From Pelomonas sp. CA6 (lineage in GTDB: Bacteria; Pseudomonadota; Gammaproteobacteria; Burkholderiales; Burkholderiaceae_C), in the NCBI RefSeq assembly GCF_022549225.1, contig NZ_JAKZFD010000003.1, positions 186,001-250,000 of the forward strand: a DNA stretch of 64,000 bases, written 5' to 3'. A program made the position numbers and the translations under genes. Each line of letters starts with the position of its first letter. Position 1 is the stretch's first letter. The notes under the pieces were generated by a model. The model did not search any database and had not been told where the DNA came from. It saw only the letters and a program-made list of their open reading frames with translations. Positions 1-8,133 of this stretch are shown piece by piece.

Positions 1-98
1 GGCTGGGCCTGCGCTACTCGCATTTCTCCAACGCCGGCATCAAGCGGCCCAACCCGGGCCTGGACGTGCTGCAGATCACCTGGACCAAGGGGTTCTGA
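1..98 (+). CDS. Lipid A 3-O-deacylase, PagL type (3' end only)
   Basis: Only the last 31 codons are in the window. They read LGLRYSHFSNAGIKRPNPG and end in TKGF followed by TGA. The Y-S-H-F-S-N-A-G block is the His-x-Ser active-site signature of PagL outer-membrane enzymes, which remove the 3-linked acyl chain of lipid A. The closing aromatic/phenylalanine residue fits an outer-membrane beta-barrel terminus. The start, signal peptide and first strands lie outside the window. The next gene is on the opposite strand and converges on this one, with 17 bp between the stop codons. The call rests on a short but diagnostic stretch. Confidence 0.75.
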   Translation, partial: LGLRYSHFSNAGIKRPNPGLDVLQITWTKGF

Positions 99-115
99 TC
101 CCCCCGCGGCGGCGT

Positions 116-1222
116 TCAGCGGGCCGGATCCAGGCCGAGGAAGCCGTGCATCTCGTGCAGCGCCTGTTCCAGCGCACGGCGAAAGGCCGGCGTGCGCGGA
201 CGGCTGTCGACGAAGCCCAGCTCGTGCCGCAGACGCCCGTCCTGCACGCTGAGATTGGCCCAGCCCAGCATGCGATCGCCCCACAGCATGGGCAGCGCGT
301 AGTGGCCCATGGTGCGCTGCGCGGCGGGGGTGTAGGCCTCGAACTTGTAGGTCCAGCCCCACAGCTGCTCGAAGCGGCGCCGGTCCCAGACCAGCGGGTC
401 AAAGGGCGCGAACCAGCGCAGCCGTTCCGGCTCCACGCGGTGGCGGGCCGAGCGCGGGTTCTCGCCTTCGGGCCAGACCCAGGTCTCGCCATCCAGGCGC
501 AGATGGGGATGGCGCTCGCGCACCGTCTTGAAGGCCTGACGACATTCGGCCTGCAGCTGCGGCGCGCCGTAGCGCAGCAGCGAGGTCAGATAGCCCAGGC
601 TGGCCAGCGGCAGCGGCGCATAGAGCCGCAGCACCAGGTCCAGCAAGGCCTCGGCGCGCGCCTGGCGCGCCTGGGGCGAATCGTCCTGCACGGCATGGTC
701 CACCGGCGCATAGATGCGCGTGCCACCTTCGCGGCGCAGCACGCGCAGCTGGCCGCGGTAGTGCAGCCCGTCCAGCAGCTGGGTGCTGGCGTTCTGCTCG
801 CCGCCCCAGTAGCCCACCGTGCGGCCGTGGTGGGCAAAGACCTGCTGCACCTCGCGCGGATGGGCGCGGCCGTGCGCCCGCACATGGGCCAGCAGCTCCG
901 CGGCCTGGGCCTGGGTCTTGGCGTCCCAGGGCCGGCGCGCCTGGCGTGGGTGCAGCAGCGCGAGCAGCTCGCGCGGCACGAAGCCGTAGTTGACGACGCA
1001 GTCCTCCTCCAGCCGCAGGCGCGGATAGCGCTGCTCCAGCTCGCCGGCCCGGTAGTCGCGCACGCGGTGCATCAGGATCAGGTCCTGCGCGCGCGCCGGC
1101 GCCCGCATCGGGTCGGCCTGCAGAAAGCCCAGCCGGCGCACCGCCTGCGCCAGCGTGGTGGGGCGGAACAGGGTGCGCGCGATGGCGTGGCGGCGCAGGT
1201 CGTCGATCTGGATGGCGGCCAT
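116..1222 (-). CDS. Winged-helix DNA-binding domain protein, YcaQ-like
   Basis: A 368-residue protein starting MAAIQIDDLRRHAIART. It follows the pattern of the HTH_42/YcaQ family. The N-terminal segment LRRHAIARTLF...LGFLQADPMRAPARAQDLILMHR is family-typical, as are the RDYRAGELEQRYPRL, FVPRELLALLHP and WGWTYKFEAYTPAAQR blocks. E. coli YcaQ is a DNA glycosylase that unhooks interstrand crosslinks, and that role is transferred here by family only. The ATG at 1222 was chosen because family similarity begins there and the open frame upstream is out-of-frame shadow of the next gene. It lies 26 bp downstream of the response regulator-GGDEF gene on the same strand, so the two may be cotranscribed. 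Confidence 0.8.
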   Translation of the reverse strand: MAAIQIDDLRRHAIARTLFRPTTLAQAVRRLGFLQADPMRAPARAQDLILMHRVRDYRAGELEQRYPRLRLEEDCVVNYGFVPRELLALLHPRQARRPWDAKTQAQAAELLAHVRAHGRAHPREVQQVFAHHGRTVGYWGGEQNASTQLLDGLHYRGQLRVLRREGGTRIYAPVDHAVQDDSPQARQARAEALLDLVLRLYAPLPLASLGYLTSLLRYGAPQLQAECRQAFKTVRERHPHLRLDGETWVWPEGENPRSARHRVEPERLRWFAPFDPLVWDRRRFEQLWGWTYKFEAYTPAAQRTMGHYALPMLWGDRMLGWANLSVQDGRLRHELGFVDSRPRTPAFRRALEQALHEMHGFLGLDPAR

Positions 1223-1248
1223 GGAGGGGCGAGGCGGGGCGGGCGGGG

Positions 1249-2256
1249 TCAGCGCATCAGGCCGTGGCGGTGTTCCTCGGTGTCCATCTGCATCTCGTAG
1301 CTGAAGAAGCGATTGCGACCGCTCGCCTTGGCGTGATAGAGCGCGTCGTCGGCGCGGATCAGCAAGCCTTCGGCCGTCGTGCTGGCGTCGGGCACGCAGG
1401 TGGTGATGCCGCCGGACAGCGTGACATGGGGGCTCACCGGCGAGTCGTGGTGCGGAAGCTGCGCATGGGCCACGGTGCGCATCAGCGCGCGCGCGAAGGT
1501 CATCGCGCCGGAGCGCGGCGTGTTGGGCAGGACCATCGCGAATTCCTCGCCGCCGTAGCGGCCCACGCAGTCGCTGGGACGGCGGCAGGTCTCCTGCAGC
1601 AGCCGGCCAATGCTGCGCAGGCAGGCGTCGCCCTCCACGTGGCCGTGGCTGTCGTTGTAGCGCTTGAAATGATCGACGTCGCACAGCACCAGCGTGAGCG
1701 GCAGCCCGTCGCGGCGGGCCTGCTCGATCTCCTGCTGCAGCCGGGCGTCCAGCGCGCGCCGGTTCATCAGCCCGGTCAGCGCGTCCACGCTGGAGAGCTG
1801 GTGCAGCTGGTTGTTGGCATGGCGCAGCTCTTCCGACAGCTGGACCAGGCGCTGGCGCATCTGTGCCAGGCGCAGCATCGCGCGCAGCTTGGCGTGCAGC
1901 ACCATGGGCGAGACGGGCTTGATCAGGTAGTCGTCGCCGCCGGCTTCGATGCCGCGCCAGACGTCCTGGTCCTGGCCCATGCGCGACAGGAAGATGATGG
2001 GCGTCCAGCCACCCGGCTCGGCGGCGCGCATCTCGCGCGCGATCCAGTAGCCATCGTGGCCGGGCATTTCGACGTCCAGCAACACCAGGTCGGGGCGGTG
2101 GCGCGCGAACAGCTGCAGCGCCCATTCGGCGTCGCCGGCCTCCAGCACGCGGTGGCCGACCCGGTCCAGCTCGGCGGCCAGCGCGACCCGGGTGGCGTTC
2201 TGGTCGTCCACGACCAGAATGTTCAGCGAAGGAGCGGAAAAGTTCGGCGCATTCAT
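1249..2256 (-). CDS. Response regulator with GGDEF output domain (diguanylate cyclase)
   Basis: A 335-residue cytosolic protein. A receiver domain occupies residues 12-130, with acidic pocket D17/D18, phospho-acceptor D61 (LVLLDVEMPG) and the KP motif at K113. A short linker leads to a GGDEF domain (about 155-325) whose active site is GGEEF at 235-239, so cyclic di-GMP synthesis is expected. An RxxD I-site (RPSD, 226-229) sits exactly five residues before it and predicts product inhibition. The ATG at 2256 opens the receiver fold directly; in-frame codons upstream encode low-complexity basic sequence. No histidine kinase is adjacent, so the partner is unknown. The YcaQ-like gene follows on the same strand. 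Confidence 0.88.
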   Translation of the reverse strand: MNAPNFSAPSLNILVVDDQNATRVALAAELDRVGHRVLEAGDAEWALQLFARHRPDLVLLDVEMPGHDGYWIAREMRAAEPGGWTPIIFLSRMGQDQDVWRGIEAGGDDYLIKPVSPMVLHAKLRAMLRLAQMRQRLVQLSEELRHANNQLHQLSSVDALTGLMNRRALDARLQQEIEQARRDGLPLTLVLCDVDHFKRYNDSHGHVEGDACLRSIGRLLQETCRRPSDCVGRYGGEEFAMVLPNTPRSGAMTFARALMRTVAHAQLPHHDSPVSPHVTLSGGITTCVPDASTTAEGLLIRADDALYHAKASGRNRFFSYEMQMDTEEHRHGLMR

Positions 2257-2400
2257 GTTCGTCCCGGCCGCAGCCCCCGAGGCTGGACCTGCCGGTACGC
2301 CAGTCTGACACGGCTCGCCACTGTTGCCGCGCGATGTGCGCGCAGAGCGTTGCGCCCTCTTACGGACGGCGGCGGCGGGGCCGCCGACTTTGCGCTTGAC

Positions 2401-2437
2401 GAAAATCAAGAGGCCGCCCGGAGCCCTCCGGGCGGCC
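2401..2437 (-). terminator. Rho-independent terminator of metK
   Basis: Directly after the metK stop, the minus strand carries a perfect 12-bp stem (GGCCGCCCGGAG / CTCCGGGCGGCC, plus coordinates 2412-2437) with a two-base centre. It is followed by TCTTGATTTTC, a U-rich tract on that strand. The geometry is that of an intrinsic terminator. It isolates metK from the GGDEF gene 190 bp downstream. Confidence 0.85.
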
Positions 2438-2447
2438 CCCGGGGGGC

Positions 2448-3629
2448 TTACTTCAGGCCGGCGAGGTCGCGCAGCACGGCGACCTTGTCACGCGCTTCCC
2501 AGCTGAACTCCGGCTCCTCGCGGCCGAAGTGGCCGTAAGCGGCGGTCTTGGCGTAGATCGGGCGCAGCAGGTCCAGCATCTGGATGATGCCCTTGGGGCG
2601 CAGGTCGAAGACCTCGTTGACGATGGCGGCGATCTTTTCGTCGGAGACCACGCCGGTGCCCTCGGTGTAGACCGTGACGTTCATCGGGCGTGCCACGCCG
2701 ATCGCGTAGGCCACCTGGATCTGGCACTGGCGCGCCAAGCCGGCCGCGACCACGTTCTTCGCGACATAGCGCGCGGCATAGGCGGCCGAGCGGTCCACCT
2801 TCGTCGGATCCTTGCCCGAGAACGCGCCACCGCCGTGCGGGCAGGCGCCGCCGTAGGTGTCGACGATGATCTTGCGCCCGGTCAAGCCGCAGTCGCCCTG
2901 CGGGCCGCCGATCACGAAGCGCCCGGTGGGGTTGACCAGGTACTTGGTGTCCTTCAGCCACTCCTTGGGCAGCACCGGCTTGATGATTTCCTCGATGACG
3001 GCCTCGTAGAACTCGGGCTTCATCTTGTCGCCCAGGCTCATCTCGGGGCTGTGCTGGGTGGACAGCACCACGGTGTCGATGCTGTGCGGCTTGCCGTCCA
3101 CATAGCGCATCGTCACCTGGCTCTTGGCGTCGGGGCGCAGGAAGGGCAGGCGGCCGTCCTTGCGCAGCTGGGCCTGGCGCTCCACCAGGCGGTGCGCGTA
3201 GTAGATGGGCGCGGGCATCAGCTCCGGCGTTTCATCGCAGGCGTAGCCGAACATCAGGCCCTGGTCGCCGGCGCCGGTGTTCAGGTGGTCGTCGCTGGCG
3301 TGGTCCACGCCCTGGGCGATGTCGTTGCTTTGTTTGTCGTAGGCCACCAGCACCGCGCAGCCCTTGTAGTCGATGCCGTACTCGGTGTTGTCGTAGCCGA
3401 TGCGCTTGATGGTGTCGCGCGCCACCTGGATGTAGTCCACATGGGCGTTGGTCGTGATCTCGCCGGCCAGGACCACCAGGCCGGTGTTGCACAGCGTCTC
3501 GGCCGCGACGCGCGAGCGCGGATCCTGGGTCAGGATCGCGTCCAGGATGGCGTCGGAGATCTGGTCCGCCACCTTGTCGGGATGACCTTCGGAAACCGAT
3601 TCCGAGGTGAAGAGGAAGTCGCTCGCCAA
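2448..3629 (-). CDS. metK: S-adenosylmethionine synthetase
   Basis: A 393-residue enzyme that makes SAM from methionine and ATP in the cytosol. Signatures are [20 protein letters not shown] near the N-terminus, [12 protein letters not shown] (the methionine/ATP loop) and [16 protein letters not shown]. Length is normal for the family. The initiation codon is TTG at 3629-3627. The family N-terminus begins exactly there, an AGGAG lies six bases upstream, and no in-frame ATG fits. A perfect terminator hairpin follows the stop. Upstream is a leader of about 160 nt shared with a divergent acyltransferase gene. TTG is a weak start and may help limit expression. Confidence 0.97.
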   Translation of the reverse strand: MASDFLFTSESVSEGHPDKVADQISDAILDAILTQDPRSRVAAETLCNTGLVVLAGEITTNAHVDYIQVARDTIKRIGYDNTEYGIDYKGCAVLVAYDKQSNDIAQGVDHASDDHLNTGAGDQGLMFGYACDETPELMPAPIYYAHRLVERQAQLRKDGRLPFLRPDAKSQVTMRYVDGKPHSIDTVVLSTQHSPEMSLGDKMKPEFYEAVIEEIIKPVLPKEWLKDTKYLVNPTGRFVIGGPQGDCGLTGRKIIVDTYGGACPHGGGAFSGKDPTKVDRSAAYAARYVAKNVVAAGLARQCQIQVAYAIGVARPMNVTVYTEGTGVVSDEKIAAIVNEVFDLRPKGIIQMLDLLRPIYAKTAAYGHFGREEPEFSWEARDKVAVLRDLAGLK

Positions 3630-3749
3630 TTTAAACTCCTGTCGTTTTGGGTTGCCCGGCGTTGCCGTGCTGAGGAGTCAGGCGGCGAACGCTTTAGCGG
3701 AATGTTTGGAGCATTGCTGCCCGCGCCGGCCCATTGTGTGGAACCGAAT

Positions 3750-3797
3750 CGCATCGCCCCGCAAGTTGTTCAGTAACTCGGCGATGCGGCAATTATA
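3750..3797 (-). promoter_or_regulatory. Probable metK promoter -10 and leader inverted repeat
   Basis: On the minus strand a perfect TATAAT lies at 3797-3792, about 163 bp before the metK TTG. No good -35 element is visible 16-18 bp upstream of it. Immediately downstream is a 9-bp perfect inverted repeat, CGCATCGCC/GGCGATGCG (plus 3750-3758 and 3780-3788), with a 21-base spacer. It could be an operator overlapping the start site or a 5' leader hairpin. I could not fit the leader to a known SAM riboswitch fold. The divergent acyltransferase starts at 3807, so its promoter must overlap this segment. Confidence 0.45.
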
Positions 3798-3806
3798 GAA
3801 ACCAAG

Positions 3807-4664
3807 ATGTGGCTGCTGCGTTGGATGTCGCGCTGGCCTTTATGGCTTTTGCACGCGTTGGGAAGCACCGCGGGGGTGCTGGCCTGGGCGTTTTCGCCCA
3901 CCTACCGGCGACGCATGAACGAGAACGCCGCGCTGGCGGGCTACGGGCCGGGCGTCGTCCGCTCGGCCGCGCGCCATGCGGGACGGCTGCTGGGCGAGCT
4001 CCCCTGGCTGTGGGCGCGGCCGCGCCAGGTGCCGCTGGGCGAGCGCGTGAGCTGGGAGGGCGACGCGCTGCTGCAACAGCTGCGCGATGAAGGCCATGGC
4101 GTGCTGCTGATCACCCCTCATTTGGGGTGTTTCGAAGTCGCCGCACAGGCCTATGCCGAACGATTCGGGCCCATCACCGTGCTTTACCGGCCCTCGCGCC
4201 AGGAAATCCTGCGCGGCGTCGTCGAGACAGCGCGCGACCGCCCCAACATCGAAGGCGCGCCAGCCAGCCTGCTGGGCGTGCGCAAGATGCTGCGCGCGCT
4301 GCGCAAGAAGGAGGCGGTGGGCCTGCTGCCCGACCAGGTGCCGCCTGAGGGGCTGGGCGTCTGGGCGCCGTTCTTCGGCCGCGAGGCCTACACCATGACG
4401 CTGGCGACCCGGCTGCTGCAGCAGACCGATGCGCGCGCCGTCGTGCTGTGGGCCGATCGCCTGCCCAAGAGCCGCGGCTATGTGGTGCGCGTGCAGCCCG
4501 GGCCGGAGATCGGGCCGGAAACGAGCCCCGAAGAGGCGGCGGCCCGCATCAATGCCGCGATGGAGGCGCTGATCCGCCAGTCGCCGCAGCAATACCTGTG
4601 GGGCTACAACCGCTACAAGCCGCCGCGCGGCGTGAGCCTGGAACAACTGGGAGACGGCTCTTGA
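3807..4664 (+). CDS. Lipid A biosynthesis acyltransferase, LpxL/HtrB family (first copy)
   Basis: A 285-residue protein with an N-terminal hydrophobic anchor (residues 8-30) and the family catalytic HX4E motif as HLGCFE at 105-110. Further family blocks are VLYRPSRQEI, GLLPDQVPPEGLGVWAPFFG and the C-terminal PQQYLWGYNRYK. LpxL-type enzymes transfer acyl chains from acyl-ACP to lipid A precursors at the inner membrane. It begins at the divergent metK promoter region and overlaps the next, related gene by four bases (TTGA). Chain length and acceptor specificity cannot be read from the sequence. Confidence 0.88.
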   Translation: MWLLRWMSRWPLWLLHALGSTAGVLAWAFSPTYRRRMNENAALAGYGPGVVRSAARHAGRLLGELPWLWARPRQVPLGERVSWEGDALLQQLRDEGHGVLLITPHLGCFEVAAQAYAERFGPITVLYRPSRQEILRGVVETARDRPNIEGAPASLLGVRKMLRALRKKEAVGLLPDQVPPEGLGVWAPFFGREAYTMTLATRLLQQTDARAVVLWADRLPKSRGYVVRVQPGPEIGPETSPEEAAARINAAMEALIRQSPQQYLWGYNRYKPPRGVSLEQLGDGS

Positions 4665-5566
4665 AGCCCTTGTTGACGCGTGGGGCGACCTACCTGGTGA
4701 TTTTTCTGCTCTGGCTGCTGCACTGGCTGCCGCTGCCGCTGCTGGCCGCCGTGGGCTGGGGCCTGGGCGGGCTGCTGCACCGCGTGGCGGCCTCGCGCCG
4801 GCGCATCGCGCTGCGCAATGTCGAGCTGTGCTTTCCCGACAAGCCGCAGGCCGAGCGCGAAGCCCTGGTGCGCGAGCACTTCGGCTGGCTGGGCCGCAGC
4901 ATCCTGGAGCGCGGCCTGCTGTGGTTCGCCAGCCCGGCGCGCCTGCAGCGCCTGATGCACATCGAAGGCAACATCCGGCTCTCGGAACAGGTGGACCGCC
5001 CGGTGATGTGGCTGATGCCGCACTTCGTCGGGCTGGACTGGGTGGCGCCGGCGCTGATGCTGAACCAGAGCCGCCCCGGCGCCAGCATCTACCAGCGCCA
5101 GAGCAACGCCATCTTCGACCGCCGCCTGCGCGACGCGCGCTCGCGCTTCGGCACCACCAAGCTGGTCGACCGCCACGACGGCGTGCGCAGCGTGCTGCGC
5201 CACATCCGCGACGGCTACTGCTTCCTGAACCTGCCCGACATGGACTTCGGCATCAAGGACTCCGCCTTCGTGCCCTTCTTTGGCGTGCCCGCCTGCACGC
5301 TGCTGGCGCCGGCCAAGATCGCGCAGACCATGAAGATGGTGGTGCAGCCGGTGGTCGTGACCATGCTGCCGGGCGGCAAGGGCATACGCGTGACCGCGCA
5401 CGAACCGCTGCCCGACTACCCCAGCGGCGACCTGGTGGCCGACGCCAACCAGTTCCATCGCTGGCTGGAGGCGCGCATCCTGGAGAACCCGGCCCAGTAC
5501 TTCTGGGTGCACAAGCGCTTCAAGACGCGGCCCGAGGGTGAGCCGTCGCTGTATGCGCGGCGATAA
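4661..5566 (+). CDS. Lipid A biosynthesis acyltransferase, LpxL family (second copy)
   Basis: A 301-residue paralogue of the preceding gene. It has an N-terminal membrane segment (about 10-38) and the HX4D form of the catalytic motif, HFVGLD at 121-126. It shares the [13 protein letters not shown] and [21 protein letters not shown] blocks with LpxL proteins and ends its domain in [15 protein letters not shown]. The start is taken as TTG at 4661, because it overlaps the upstream stop (TTGA), has GGGAGA seven bases before it and begins the fold. The tandem copies probably place different secondary acyl chains on lipid A. dapF follows after 7 bp, so it appears to be in the same transcript. Confidence 0.86.
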   Translation: MKPLLTRGATYLVIFLLWLLHWLPLPLLAAVGWGLGGLLHRVAASRRRIALRNVELCFPDKPQAEREALVREHFGWLGRSILERGLLWFASPARLQRLMHIEGNIRLSEQVDRPVMWLMPHFVGLDWVAPALMLNQSRPGASIYQRQSNAIFDRRLRDARSRFGTTKLVDRHDGVRSVLRHIRDGYCFLNLPDMDFGIKDSAFVPFFGVPACTLLAPAKIAQTMKMVVQPVVVTMLPGGKGIRVTAHEPLPDYPSGDLVADANQFHRWLEARILENPAQYFWVHKRFKTRPEGEPSLYARR

Positions 5567-5573
5567 TCCGGCC

Positions 5574-6440
5574 ATGAAGTTGCGCTTCACCAAGATGCAC
5601 GGCGCCGGCAACGACTTTGTCGTGCTGGACGCCACCCGCGAGCCGCTGCGGCTGGACGCGCGCCAGCTGCGCCATCTGGCCGACCGCCGCTTCGGCGTGG
5701 GCTGCGACCAGATCCTCGTGATCGAGCCGCCGCCCAGCGCGGCGGTGGACTTCGGTTACCGCATCTTCAATGCCGACGGCTCCGAGGTCGAGCATTGCGG
5801 CAACGGCTCGCGCTGTTTCGTCCGTTACGTGGTGGAGCATGGCCTGACCCCCAAGCGCCAGGTGCGCGTGCAGACGATGAACCGCCAGCTGGAGCTGGTG
5901 CTGCAGGACGATGGCCGGGTCACCGTGGACATGGGCGCGCCGGTGTTCGCGCCGCAGCGCGTGCCCTTCAATGTGGAGGGGCTGGTGGCGCGGCAGGAAA
6001 ACGGTTTCGAACTCTGGCCGCTGGCGCTGGCCGACGGCATGGGCTGCGAGGTGGCCGTGCTGTCCATGGGCAACCCCCATGCGGTGCAGCGCGTGGCCGA
6101 CGTCGATCAGGCGCCGGTCGCGCTGATCGGCCCGCAGGTGGAGGGCCATGAGCGCTTTCCTCAGCGCGTCAACGCCGGCTTCATGCAGGTGGTCTCGCGC
6201 GGCGAGGTCCGGCTGCGCGTCTACGAGCGCGGCAGCGGCGAGACCCTGGCCTGCGGCACCGGCGCCTGCGCGGCGGTGGTGGCGGGCATACGGCTGGGCT
6301 GGCTGGACGAGGCGGTCGAGGTCCACACCCATGGTGGCGACCTGCGCATCGAATGGGCGGGGCTCAGCCAGGGCCTGACCGCGCCGGTCCGCATGACCGG
6401 CCCGGCGACGACGGTTTACGAAGGAGAGATCACGCTGTGA
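5574..6440 (+). CDS. dapF: Diaminopimelate epimerase
   Basis: A 288-residue cytosolic enzyme converting LL- to meso-diaminopimelate for lysine and peptidoglycan synthesis. Both catalytic cysteines are visible: C75 in EHCGNGSRC and the second in [13 protein letters not shown]. The N-terminal [15 protein letters not shown] block is invariant in the family. The ATG at 5574 follows the acyltransferase stop by 7 bp. It overlaps the next gene by four bases (GTGA). The dapF-DUF484-xerC order matches the classical proteobacterial operon. Confidence 0.97.
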   Translation: MKLRFTKMHGAGNDFVVLDATREPLRLDARQLRHLADRRFGVGCDQILVIEPPPSAAVDFGYRIFNADGSEVEHCGNGSRCFVRYVVEHGLTPKRQVRVQTMNRQLELVLQDDGRVTVDMGAPVFAPQRVPFNVEGLVARQENGFELWPLALADGMGCEVAVLSMGNPHAVQRVADVDQAPVALIGPQVEGHERFPQRVNAGFMQVVSRGEVRLRVYERGSGETLACGTGACAAVVAGIRLGWLDEAVEVHTHGGDLRIEWAGLSQGLTAPVRMTGPATTVYEGEITL

Positions 6441-7129
6441 GCGGCATCGAAGGCATCACCGAACAAGACATCGCGGACTACCTGGTCAACGATCCCGCGT
6501 TCTTCGAACGCCACGCCGAGCTGCTGGCCAACGTGCGTTTTGCCCATCCGCATGGGCAGCGCGCGGTGTCGCTGCAGGAGCGCCAGGCCGAGATGCTGCG
6601 CGACAAGATCAAGGGGCTGGAGCAGAAGATCGTCGAGATGATCCGCAACGGCCAGGAGAACGTCGCCATCGCCGACCGCCTGCACCGCTGGACGCTGGCG
6701 CTGATGCACACCCACGACGACGCCAGCGTGCCCGAGGTGCTGCTGCGCGAGCTGCGCCACCAGTTCCTGATCCCGCAGGCCGCGCTGCGCCTGTGGGAGG
6801 TGGCCCCGGCGCATGCCGAGGCGCCGTTCGCCGCGCCGGTGAGCCAGGACGTGCGCACCTTTGCGTCCAGCCTGGGCCAACCCTATTGCGGCGTGAACTC
6901 CGGCTTCGAGGCGGCGCGCTGGCTGGGTGAGGACGTCGCCTCGCTGGCGCTGATCCCGCTGACCCGCGGCACGCCGGCCAAGGCCTTCGGCCTGTTGGTG
7001 CTGGGCTCGCCGGACCCGACCCGCTACACCGCGGAGATGGGCACCGAGTTCCTCAGCCGCGTCGGCGAGCTGGCCGGTGCCGCGCTGGCGCGCCTGCTGG
7101 CGCCCGCCGCGCAAGCTCCCGGCGCCTGA
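6437..7129 (+). CDS. DUF484 family protein
   Basis: A 230-residue protein with the family N-terminus ([24 protein letters not shown]) and the ...[22 protein letters not shown] coiled segment, followed by a GAF-like C-terminal half. Its molecular function is unknown, but it sits between dapF and xerC in many proteobacteria. It starts with GTG at 6437, overlapping the dapF stop, with AAGGAGAG eight bases upstream. The stop is four bases before the xerC GTG, so translation is likely coupled through all three genes. Confidence 0.9.
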   Translation: MSGIEGITEQDIADYLVNDPAFFERHAELLANVRFAHPHGQRAVSLQERQAEMLRDKIKGLEQKIVEMIRNGQENVAIADRLHRWTLALMHTHDDASVPEVLLRELRHQFLIPQAALRLWEVAPAHAEAPFAAPVSQDVRTFASSLGQPYCGVNSGFEAARWLGEDVASLALIPLTRGTPAKAFGLLVLGSPDPTRYTAEMGTEFLSRVGELAGAALARLLAPAAQAPGA

Positions 7130-7133
7130 CAGC

Positions 7134-8102
7134 GTGAGCAGCGCGCCGCCGTCCGCGCCCGCCGCAGCGCCCGACGACGGCCCGCTGCCGCCGCTGCAGC
7201 AGCGCTGGCTCGAGCACCTGCGCGTGGAGCGCCGGCTCGCCGCGCGCACGCTGGCGCTGTACCACGCGGCGCTGCGCGAGCTGAGCGCGCTGGCCGCCGA
7301 CGATGGCGTGGACCTGATGCGCCTGCAGCCCGCCCAGGCGCGGCGCTGGATGGCGCGGCTGCATGCGGCGCAAGACCTGTCCCCGCGCAGCCTGGCGCTG
7401 CGCCTGTCGGCCTGGCGCGGCTGGTACCGCTGGCTGGGGCGCGAAGCGCTGGTGGCGCTCAACCCGATCGACGGCCTGCGTCCGCCCCGCCAGGGCAAGC
7501 CGCTGCCCAAGGCGCTGGGCGTGGACGATGCGCAGCGGCTGGCCGACCATGCCCAGCCCGGCGCCGACCCGGTTGCCGAGGCGCTGGAGCGCTGCCTCGT
7601 CGAGCTGCTCTATGGCTGCGGACTGCGCGTTTCCGAGCTGGTGGGGCTGGACCTGCGCCACCATGCCGGCGCGGCCGGCTGGATCGCGCTCGACGCGGCC
7701 GAGGCGCAGGTGCTGGGCAAGGGCGGCAAGCGCCGCGCCGTGCCGCTGGGCCGCGCCGCGCTGCAGGCGCTGCAGCAATGGAGCGCGCTGCGCGGGCAAT
7801 GGGCCGGCGCCGACGAGCCCGCGCTGCTGGTGGGGCCGCGCGGCGCGCGGCTCAGCACCGCGCAGGTGCGCAGCCGGCTCAAGAAGCGCGCGCTGCAGTC
7901 CGGGCTGCCCACCCATGTCCATCCGCACATGCTGCGCCATTCCTTTGCCTCTCATTTGCTGCAGTCCAGCGGCGACCTGCGCGGCGTGCAGGAACTGCTG
8001 GGCCACGCCAACATCAGCACGACCCAGGTCTACACGCGGTTGGACTTCCAGCATCTGGCCAAGGTCTACGATGCCGCCCACCCGCGCGCCCGAAAAAAAT
8101 AA
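7134..8102 (+). CDS. xerC: Tyrosine recombinase XerC
   Basis: A 322-residue site-specific recombinase that with XerD resolves chromosome dimers at dif. It has an N-terminal SAM-like domain (LQQRWLEHLRVERRLAARTLALY) and a catalytic domain with the Arg in YGCGLRVSELVGLDL. The HxxR box is in HPHMLRHSFASHLL, followed by LGHANISTTQVYTRLDF with the nucleophilic Tyr. The GTG at 7134 is preferred because the upstream in-frame ATG lies inside DUF484. No strong Shine-Dalgarno precedes it, consistent with translational coupling. XerC rather than XerD is inferred from the dapF-DUF484 linkage. Confidence 0.93.
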   Translation: MSSAPPSAPAAAPDDGPLPPLQQRWLEHLRVERRLAARTLALYHAALRELSALAADDGVDLMRLQPAQARRWMARLHAAQDLSPRSLALRLSAWRGWYRWLGREALVALNPIDGLRPPRQGKPLPKALGVDDAQRLADHAQPGADPVAEALERCLVELLYGCGLRVSELVGLDLRHHAGAAGWIALDAAEAQVLGKGGKRRAVPLGRAALQALQQWSALRGQWAGADEPALLVGPRGARLSTAQVRSRLKKRALQSGLPTHVHPHMLRHSFASHLLQSSGDLRGVQELLGHANISTTQVYTRLDFQHLAKVYDAAHPRARKK

Positions 8103-8133
8103 GCCCCCCCGCGGCCCCATCCCAGACTCTCCG

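Noticed and set aside
3630-3797. SAM riboswitch in the metK leader
   Set aside because: I could not fit the SAM-I, SAM-II or SAH consensus; only a 9-bp inverted repeat is clear, so it is reported as an unassigned element.
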